Shown here one piece after another: positions 5,636 through 10,761 of a stretch of DNA of 10,761 nucleotides. Each line of letters opens with the position of its first letter. Position 1 is the stretch's first letter. The notes beneath the pieces were generated by a model that saw only the letters and a program-made list of their open reading frames with translations, was not told the DNA's origin and did no database searches. The position numbers and the translations under genes were made by a program. The DNA lies in the NCBI GenBank assembly GCA_035691665.1, contig DASSIS010000106.1:1-10761 (forward strand). The letters run 5' to 3'. The DNA is from DASUBN01 sp035691665. Lineage in GTDB: Bacteria; Pseudomonadota; Gammaproteobacteria; Natronospirales; REEB76.

Positions 5636-7495
5636 ATGTCTCCACCGAATCCAGGCCAGGACTCCATCCGCTACCCCATCTGGGCCAAGATCACCGGCAT
5701 CGTCTCCATCCTGCTGGTGCTCATGGCGGTGGTGACCTACAGCACCGGCGTGCAGCTCGGGCACCTCAAGAGCGAGCTCGCGATCCTCTCCCAGTACGAC
5801 ATCCCCCTGGACGAGAAGGTCAACGACCTGCGCTACTACAACCTCGCCCAGGTACTGACCTTCGAGCGCATCATCCACATCAAGTTCAGCAAGCAGCGTG
5901 ACCCCGCCGAGCAGGCGGGCGACGCCGCCGGCAAGACCCTCGGCGCCTGCAAGCGTGACGACCTGCTCGCCGCCATGCAGAAGTTGCACGAGCAGTTCCC
6001 GGACCGCGACGTCTGGGAAAGCGCGGCGTTCTACCTGCAGGGCCACTGCGCCGACGGTGTCATCGATGCCGCCCACAGCCTCGTCGGCACGGCGCTTGCC
6101 TCCCCGGATGTCGCCGGCGACCCTGACCTGGTGGGCCTGTTCACCTCCCTGCAGGCGCAGCTCGAGGCGCTACCGGGGCTGCGTGCCAACCTGGTGCAGC
6201 TCATGCAGACCTCCGTCGACGCCTCCGAACAGGGCAAACTGGATAACAACAGCGTGCTGCGCGAGCAGGTGGACCAGAACCTGCGGCTCGTGGGCAAGCA
6301 GGTCTCCGACATCTCCCTGAAGGTGCGGCAGTACACCGAGGCCGCGGCGGCCCGGGCCGACGCCCTGGAGCAGCGGGCCATCTTGATCAACTGGGGCCTC
6401 ACCTTGATCGCCGCGATCTTGGGCTTCCTGCTGGCGGCCTTCCTGGCCCGCAACCTGGTGAAACCGGTGCGGGAGCTCCTCAGCGGCGCCACGGCGGTCA
6501 AGAACGGCGACTTGAGCGCTCACGTGCAGGTGCACACCGCCGACGAGATCGCGCTCCTGGCCCAGTCCTTCAACTACATGGTCTCAGGCCTCAAGGAGAA
6601 GGAATCCATCAAGGCCACCTTCGGCCAGTACGTGGACCCGCGCATCGTGAACGCGCTCCTGGCCGGCAAGCCCCTTACGGAGGCAGGCGAGAAGCGGGTG
6701 ATGACGGTGTTCTTCTCCGACATCGCCGGGTTCACCTCCCTGGGGGAGCAGCTCACGCCGGACGCCATCGTGCGCCTGCTCAACCACTACCTCTCCGCCA
6801 TGTCCAAGCCCATCGGCGAGCACAAGGGCATCATCGACAAGTACATCGGTGATGCCATCATGGCCTTCTGGGGGCCCCCGTTCACCGGCGAGAAAGAGCA
6901 TGCCCTGCTCGCCTGCCAGGCGGCACTGCAGCAGCTCGAGAACCTCAAGGACGTGCGCCGCGCCATCCCGGACGTCACTGGCCTGCGCCGCGGGTTGCCG
7001 AAGTTCGACGTGCGCATGGGCATCTGCACCGGCCCGGTGACCGCGGGCACCATCGGCTCCGAGAACGCCAAGAACTACACCGTCATCGGTGACACCGTGA
7101 ACCTGGCCTCACGGCTGGAATCGGCGAACAAGTACTACGGCACCCGGATCATGATGGCGGGCGCCACCTATGAGACGGCGAAGGACGGCATCGAAGCCCG
7201 GGAGCTGGACAGCATCCGTGTCCTCGGCAAGTCCGAGCCGGTGGAGATCTATGAGCTCTTGGGGCTGAAGGGCCAGGCGCCGGCAGAGTCGCTCAAGCTG
7301 CGGGACCACTACGCCGCGGGCCTCGGCGACTACCGCCAGGGCCGCTGGGCCAGCGCTCGCGAAGCATTCCAGCAATGCCTACTGATGGAGCCGGAGGACG
7401 GCCCCGCGAAGGCGCTGCTGAAGCGTATCCAGGGATTGGAAGCGCGTCCGCCGGCAGCGGGTTGGGATGGGGTGTGGAATCTCGACGAGAAGTGA
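5636..7495 (+). CDS. Membrane-anchored HAMP-domain adenylate cyclase (class III)
   Basis: This predicted sensor cyclase of 619 residues makes cAMP at the inner membrane. A first membrane helix at about 16-37 is followed by an extracytoplasmic domain (38-248, largely helical, unassigned). A second helix spans about 249-271, a HAMP linker about 272-325, and the catalytic domain about 350-545. Catalytic residues are intact: metal-binding Asp 362 (FFSDIAGFT) and Asp 406 (YIGDAIMAFW), Asn 489 and Arg 493 in VNLASRLE. The purine-selecting pair is Lys 402 with Thr 482, the Lys/Thr pair known from cyanobacterial CyaC-type adenylate cyclases. Residues 556-600 form one TPR-like helical hairpin. ATG 5636 is chosen because AAAGG lies 8 bases upstream. 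An in-frame TTG at 5597 would add 13 residues without a ribosome site. It is divergent from the DUF4242-cyclase and convergent with the second lipoprotein gene. The stimulus sensed is unknown. Confidence 0.93.
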   Translation: MSPPNPGQDSIRYPIWAKITGIVSILLVLMAVVTYSTGVQLGHLKSELAILSQYDIPLDEKVNDLRYYNLAQVLTFERIIHIKFSKQRDPAEQAGDAAGKTLGACKRDDLLAAMQKLHEQFPDRDVWESAAFYLQGHCADGVIDAAHSLVGTALASPDVAGDPDLVGLFTSLQAQLEALPGLRANLVQLMQTSVDASEQGKLDNNSVLREQVDQNLRLVGKQVSDISLKVRQYTEAAAARADALEQRAILINWGLTLIAAILGFLLAAFLARNLVKPVRELLSGATAVKNGDLSAHVQVHTADEIALLAQSFNYMVSGLKEKESIKATFGQYVDPRIVNALLAGKPLTEAGEKRVMTVFFSDIAGFTSLGEQLTPDAIVRLLNHYLSAMSKPIGEHKGIIDKYIGDAIMAFWGPPFTGEKEHALLACQAALQQLENLKDVRRAIPDVTGLRRGLPKFDVRMGICTGPVTAGTIGSENAKNYTVIGDTVNLASRLESANKYYGTRIMMAGATYETAKDGIEARELDSIRVLGKSEPVEIYELLGLKGQAPAESLKLRDHYAAGLGDYRQGRWASAREAFQQCLLMEPEDGPAKALLKRIQGLEARPPAAGWDGVWNLDEK

Positions 7496-7538
7496 TCACC
7501 GTGCCAGAGCCCACCCGCGCCTGTCCCGGCTGATCACT
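7491..7538. repeat. Inverted repeat spanning two convergent stop codons
   Basis: AGTGATCA (7491-7498) is repeated inverted as TGATCACT (7531-7538). Each arm contains the TGA stop of one convergent gene, the membrane cyclase on the plus strand and the second lipoprotein on the minus strand. With a one-base bulge, CCG/CGG adds three more pairs. The loop is long and no T-run follows on either side, so it is at best a weak bidirectional transcript end. Confidence 0.4.
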
Positions 7539-8154
7539 CGGAGGCGGATACCGGCACCGCCAACGCTTTGCGCAGCGCGACGCCCTTGCCGAACTTGCGT
7601 TGGAATTCCTCGTTCGCCGCCGCGTAATCGTCCTTGACCACAACCTTCTGCGTCGAGAAGAATTCGTCCCGGTAGTACTGGATCGTGCCGATGTACACCG
7701 CACGGTCGCCCGGTTTTAGGTCCAGCTTGAATGCGCCTGCAAGCGGCGCGGCGGGGTCGGGAGGCGGTTCGTTCGGACCCACGACCTCGACTTGGGCGTC
7801 CATGACGACCCAGCCCTTGAGGATGTACGTGGGTTCAGCCGGCAGCTCCACGAAGAACAGCCGGCCAAAGGGTGCGTCGATGCGCTCACCCAGGTCGCCG
7901 CGCCTGAACTGCGGCACCGGCCTCAGCTCCTCGTCGACTATCAGGAGCGCCTCGTCCGCGAATTCCTTGTAGGAGTCCCCGAGCTTCTGCTCGCCGGGCT
8001 TCAGGGCCGGATGGAGTTCCACGCGGCCGACGAGCACCGTGTGCCCCGCCGACACCGCCGACAGCGCGTCCACCGGCTTGATGCCAGACGTCGGCACGCA
8101 GGCGGCGAGCAGCGCCGCATAGACCAGAACCAGTACGCCGCTCGAGCCACGCAT
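7534..8154 (-). CDS. Predicted lipoprotein of unknown function (second of a pair)
   Basis: I do not recognise a named family. The 206-residue protein starts with a lipoprotein signal peptide, MRGSSGVLVLVYAALLAAC, with lipobox LAAC and lipidated Cys 19. Residue +2 is Val rather than Asp, which by the usual rule suggests the outer membrane. The rest looks beta-rich, with strands such as TVLVGRVEL and AVYIGTIQYY, then a charged helical tail. The order of elements parallels the upstream lipoprotein: a first VxVxxV strand, a central xGxYxL-like strand, a KPGxxxYxG strand and a helical end. ATG 8154 is chosen because GAGGA lies about 8 bases upstream. That site overlaps the TGA of the upstream gene, only 11 bases away, implying translational coupling. 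An open frame extends to 8235 but overlaps the upstream gene. Confidence 0.82.
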   Translation of the reverse strand: MRGSSGVLVLVYAALLAACVPTSGIKPVDALSAVSAGHTVLVGRVELHPALKPGEQKLGDSYKEFADEALLIVDEELRPVPQFRRGDLGERIDAPFGRLFFVELPAEPTYILKGWVVMDAQVEVVGPNEPPPDPAAPLAGAFKLDLKPGDRAVYIGTIQYYRDEFFSTQKVVVKDDYAAANEEFQRKFGKGVALRKALAVPVSASE

Positions 8155-8165
8155 CGCCGCCGTCC

Positions 8166-8723
8166 TCACTTCTTCTTGCCGAGTTCCGCGATGCGTGCGC
8201 GGATGCGCGCATCCCACTGGCTGCCTTTCACCCAATCCTCCTTGAGCAGACGGTTCAGCAGCTCCAGCTCGGTGGGGCTGTCCACCCGCTCGATGTCGAA
8301 CTTGGCTTGTTCGAAGAAACCGGTCTTGACCTCCTTGTACTTGAACGAACCCAGGAAATAGATCCCGGGCTTCTGGATGCGGATCGCCGATGCATTCTGC
8401 CCGTAGGCCGGGAAGTCATAGAGCACTTCCCCATGCAGGAAACTTGAGCCCGCCAGCCTCGAGAATTGATAGGAACCGTTCGGCAGGTATCGCTGGTACA
8501 TGAGGCCGTCTTCCACCACCAGGTGCCAATAGCCTTCCTCACCCTGGGGCTTGAGGGTTGCGTCATCGATACCGGTGGGAGCGTCGGCCATATCGACATA
8601 GACGAACACCAGCGAATTCGTAGGGTCGTTGAGGTCGCGCTCGGGACCGATCGTGTCGCTGGCGCAGCCAACCAAGAGGGCGCCGGCGAAGAGCAGTGAT
8701 GCGAACCGAGCTTGTCTGATCAC
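8166..8723 (-). CDS. Predicted lipoprotein of unknown function (first of a pair)
   Basis: I do not recognise a named family. The start is GTG 8723, preceded by AGGGAG about 9 bases upstream; no in-frame ATG is available nearby. The 185-residue protein has a lipoprotein signal, ending LLFAGALLVGC, with lipidated Cys 20 and Ala at +2, suggesting the outer membrane. The mature part is beta-rich: SLVFVYVDM, YWHLVVEDG, YLPNGSYQFSRL, then IQKPGIYFLGSFKYKEV. A helical, Lys/Arg-rich C-terminus ends GKKK. The pattern of a small lipoprotein with NGSYxF and KPGIYxLG strands resembles DUF2846-like lipoproteins, but I cannot assign it. It is 11 bases upstream of the second lipoprotein gene and 116 bases downstream of the alpha/beta hydrolase, all on the minus strand. 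Confidence 0.84.
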   Translation of the reverse strand: MIRQARFASLLFAGALLVGCASDTIGPERDLNDPTNSLVFVYVDMADAPTGIDDATLKPQGEEGYWHLVVEDGLMYQRYLPNGSYQFSRLAGSSFLHGEVLYDFPAYGQNASAIRIQKPGIYFLGSFKYKEVKTGFFEQAKFDIERVDSPTELELLNRLLKEDWVKGSQWDARIRARIAELGKKK

Positions 8724-8839
8724 GGCGGTATGCTCCCTGTTGTTCTTGGTGATGTACCAAACTAACTTTTGCGCCCGAGCACGGACGTGATGTGTTCCAC
8801 AGTTTATATACTTTCACCTGAGCAGTTTTTGGCCGGCCG
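8724..8839. other. Spacer between hydrolase and lipoprotein pair
   Basis: This 116-base spacer is more AT-rich than its surroundings. It contains TATATAAAC on the minus strand (8802-8810), a possible -10 for the lipoprotein pair, but I see no matching -35 at a suitable distance. The AGGGAG ribosome site for GTG 8723 lies at its left end. No terminator is evident after the hydrolase gene. Confidence 0.35.
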
Positions 8840-9463
8840 TCAAGCCAGGAATACACCTTGCTTGAGGAACGTATTCACCTGCTCTGCCAACAGGTTGCTG
8901 AACAGCATCGTGGTGTGCGCAAGATGCAATTCGATGGAATCCTTGGCCCCCGCAATGCGCGTCTCCTCCAAAGACACCATCCCGTCGTTGGGCTCCGGAA
9001 GCTTGGGATGGAAGGGATTGATGCTGAAGGCGTGGGTGCCGGCGATGACGCCCAGTTCCCGGTCTGCTTTCCAGAAAGCTTCCTGCGGCAGCTCCAGGCC
9101 CGTCGGGCCGCTGCGGCCCAGCAGGAAGCCGAGTCCCCGGTCCCTCAGGTTCTTGGCCGCGAGGCTCCCCCGCACCGGCGAGCCCATGAACACCACCCGC
9201 CCGGGCGGGAGTCCCACACCCCGCTCGAACATGCGCAGGATCACCATGCCCCCGAGGCTGTGACCCACCAAGTGCAGACGCTCGCCCTGCACCCCTTTGA
9301 GGAAATCCGCCAGCAACATGGCGTTCTCATCCACGCTACGCAGCAGGCTGTGATAGCGGAAGACCTGGGTGGCGAAGCCGGCCGCCTCCAGGCGCCGGCG
9401 GAGCAAGCCCAGCTCCACCCCCGTCATGTACAGGCCATGCACGAACACAACTACTTCTGACAT
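8840..9463 (-). CDS. Small alpha/beta-fold hydrolase (lipase/esterase-like)
   Basis: This 207-residue protein has the features of a serine hydrolase of the alpha/beta fold. The first strand and oxyanion-hole motif VVVFVHG is at residues 4-10. The nucleophile elbow GHSLGG at 67-72 places Ser 69. A likely catalytic Asp 160 is in PNDGMVS and a likely catalytic His 183 is in HLAHTTM. VFMGSPVRGS at 91-100 is typical of PGAP1/triacylglycerol-lipase-like members. It lacks a signal peptide and membrane segments, so it is probably cytoplasmic. The substrate cannot be told from the sequence; an ester or acyl group is likely. ATG 9463 begins directly at the first strand, but no good Shine-Dalgarno is present. 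The gene runs away from ispG and may head a loose transcription unit with the two lipoprotein genes. Confidence 0.88.
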   Translation of the reverse strand: MSEVVVFVHGLYMTGVELGLLRRRLEAAGFATQVFRYHSLLRSVDENAMLLADFLKGVQGERLHLVGHSLGGMVILRMFERGVGLPPGRVVFMGSPVRGSLAAKNLRDRGLGFLLGRSGPTGLELPQEAFWKADRELGVIAGTHAFSINPFHPKLPEPNDGMVSLEETRIAGAKDSIELHLAHTTMLFSNLLAEQVNTFLKQGVFLA

Positions 9464-9491
9464 ATCAGTTCACATGCCTTCCGGTACTTAA

Positions 9492-9620
9492 GCTCAGAAC
9501 CTGCTGCGCTTGCCATGACTTCGTTGCGGTCCGGCTCGCAATCCTCACGTACACCAAAAGTACGCTCCGGTTGCTCGCCTCCCGCGCCTCGTCCTGCCTG
9601 CGCTCGCGACGGCTCTGAGC
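9492..9620. repeat. Large imperfect palindrome
   Basis: The outer ends GCTCAGAACC (9492-9501) and GGCTCTGAGC (9611-9620) are inverted copies at 9 of 10 positions. The core CGTAC (9548-9552) and GTACG (9560-9564) pair across a 7-base loop. Both pairs share the same centre, 9556. Between core and ends, matching is patchy: TTGC and GCC segments align without gaps near the core, and further short matches need gaps. The symmetric ends and centre argue for one element, such as a short non-coding mobile element or the remains of a large stem-loop. Confidence 0.55.
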
Positions 9621-9653
9621 GCCTTTTACCCCCTAATACTACGGCACAGAATC

Positions 9654-9688
9654 CCGGTATCAGGCCGGTATTAGGCCCAATCCGGTAT
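9654..9688 (+). repeat. Three CCGGTAT direct repeats upstream of ispG
   Basis: CCGGTAT occurs at 9654-9660, 9665-9671 and 9682-9688, with start-to-start distances of 11 and 17 bases. The first two extend to CCGGTATCAGG and CCGGTATTAGG (10 of 11). They end 14 bases before the ispG ATG, where a regulator site or a leader element could act. No function can be assigned. Confidence 0.5.
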
Positions 9689-9702
9689 CATTTACGGCTC
9701 CT

Positions 9703-10761
9703 ATGAACGACATCCAAGTCCTCAAGCGCCGGCACAGCGTGCCGGTCATGGTCGGCACCGTGAAGGTGGGCGGCGACGCCCCCATCGCGGTGCAGTCCAT
9801 GACCAACACCGACACCGCCGACGTCACCGCCACCACCAAGCAGGTGGCGGAGTTGGCCCGCGCAGGCTCCGAGCTCGTGCGCATCACCGTGAACACCGAC
9901 GAGGCCGCCGCCGCCGTGCCCCACATCCGGGACCGGCTGGAAGCCTTAGGGATACGCGTGCCGCTCGTGGGCGACTTCCACTTCAACGGCCACAAGCTCC
10001 TGAAGGCGCACCCCGCCTGCGCCGAGGCGCTCACCAAGTACCGCATCAACCCCGGCAACGTGGGGCGCGGCTCCAAGCGCGACCCGCAGTTCGCGGAGAT
10101 GGTCGAGGTGGCGCTGAAGTACGACAAGTGCGTGCGCATCGGCGTGAACTGGGGGAGCCTGGACCAGGATCTCTTGACGCGCATGATGGACGAGAATGCC
10201 GCGGCCCGGCAGCCGAAAGATGCCAAGGTGATCCTGCACGAGGCGGTGGTGGCCTCGGCCCTCCTCTCGGCAGAGCGGGCCAAGGAACTGGGTCTCGCCC
10301 ACGACCGCATCATCCTCTCCTGCAAGATGAGCCAGGTGCAGGACCTGATAGATGTATATCTGCGCCTCGCGTCCCGCTGCATCTATCCCCTGCACCTGGG
10401 TTTGACCGAGGCCGGAATGGGCAGCAAGGGCATCGTGGCCTCCACCGCCGCACTCGCGGTGCTCTTGCAGCAGGGCATCGGCGACACCATCCGCATCTCG
10501 CTCACGCCGGAGCCCGGCGGCGACCGCACCCGCGAGGTAATCGTGGCCCAGGAGATCCTCCAGACCATGGGCCTGCGCGCTTTCATGCCCCTCGTGGCCG
10601 CCTGCCCCGGCTGCGGGCGCACCACCAGCACCTATTTCCAGCAGCTCGCCCAGGACATCCAGAGCTACATCCGGCACCAGATGCCCGAGTGGAAGAAGCG
10701 TTACGCAGGCGTCGAGACCATGCAGGTGGCGGTCATGGGTTGTGTGGTGAACGGCCCCGGG
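9703..10761 (+). CDS. ispG: 4-hydroxy-3-methylbut-2-enyl diphosphate synthase IspG, 3' end missing
   Basis: IspG (GcpE) is a [4Fe-4S] enzyme that converts methylerythritol cyclodiphosphate to HMBPP, the penultimate step of the MEP isoprenoid pathway, in the cytoplasm. The 353 visible residues include VQSMTNTDTAD at 30-40, RINPGNVG at 114-121, HLGLTEAG at 231-238 and ISLTPEPGGD at 265-274. Cluster-ligand cysteines Cys 301 and Cys 304 are in CPGCGRTT and Cys 347 is in MGCVVNGPG. The window ends just before the Glu expected as the fourth ligand. Reaching NGPG takes about 40 residues more than in E. coli IspG, so this is the longer form (total about 410-430 residues) that I associate with betaproteobacteria and Xanthomonas. 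ATG 9703 is the only sensible start, with no clear Shine-Dalgarno. It is divergent from the hydrolase gene. Confidence 0.97.
   Translation, partial: MNDIQVLKRRHSVPVMVGTVKVGGDAPIAVQSMTNTDTADVTATTKQVAELARAGSELVRITVNTDEAAAAVPHIRDRLEALGIRVPLVGDFHFNGHKLLKAHPACAEALTKYRINPGNVGRGSKRDPQFAEMVEVALKYDKCVRIGVNWGSLDQDLLTRMMDENAAARQPKDAKVILHEAVVASALLSAERAKELGLAHDRIILSCKMSQVQDLIDVYLRLASRCIYPLHLGLTEAGMGSKGIVASTAALAVLLQQGIGDTIRISLTPEPGGDRTREVIVAQEILQTMGLRAFMPLVAACPGCGRTTSTYFQQLAQDIQSYIRHQMPEWKKRYAGVETMQVAVMGCVVNGPG

Larger units (their letters stand above)
9464..9702. other. Divergent spacer between hydrolase and ispG
   Basis: This 239-base spacer contains an imperfect palindrome of about 129 bases (9492-9620) and three CCGGTAT repeats just before ispG. 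I see no convincing promoter pair for ispG; TATCAT at 9686-9691 is a possible -10 without a -35. Open frames in it look like chance products of the palindrome. Confidence 0.5.

Noticed and set aside
9515..9706. Small plus-strand open frame upstream of ispG
   Set aside because: It spans the imperfect palindrome, has low-complexity composition, and runs over the ispG start in another frame.

Overview
The window looks like an ordinary chromosomal segment of a GC-rich proteobacterium, most likely a gammaproteobacterium. Three things point there: a canonical CTGT-N8-ACAG LexA box, a mutS / cinA / recA neighbourhood, and RecA, MutS and IspG proteins of proteobacterial type. IspG is of the long form that I associate with betaproteobacteria and Xanthomonas relatives. 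I cannot name a genus. I see no phage, transposon, CRISPR array, tRNA or rRNA.

Layout. Positions 1-1792 hold a leftward DNA-repair and RNA-metabolism cluster: cinA/pncC, thpR (2',3'-cyclic RNA phosphodiesterase) and the first 182 codons of recA. A strong sigma70-type promoter with a near-consensus LexA box lies between cinA and thpR. thpR therefore sits inside the SOS-controlled recA transcript. Positions 1793-2000, between the divergent cinA and mutS, are filled by five back-to-back hairpins. Positions 2001-4571 carry a complete mutS with a C-terminal beta-clamp-binding motif.

Positions 4575-7495 carry two class III nucleotide cyclases, transcribed divergently from a 227-base spacer. The leftward one joins a DUF4242 domain to a cyclase domain, and its catalytic Asn position is Gln. 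The rightward one is a membrane sensor (TM - periplasmic domain - TM - HAMP - cyclase - TPR-like tail) with intact catalytic residues. Both probably make cAMP.

Positions 7534-9463 carry a leftward group: a small cytoplasmic alpha/beta hydrolase followed by two lipoproteins that look like diverged paralogues. Positions 9464-9702 hold an imperfect palindrome of about 129 bases and three CCGGTAT repeats. Positions 9703 to the right edge carry ispG, which is cut by the window end just after its third cluster-ligand cysteine.

The most unusual material is in the spacers and in gene order: the hairpin array, the SOS promoter placed ahead of thpR-recA, short motifs shared by the two spacers that flank cinA, the large palindrome, the cyclase pair with one altered active site, and the lipoprotein pair. 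I did not find a clear new multi-gene defence or mobile system.
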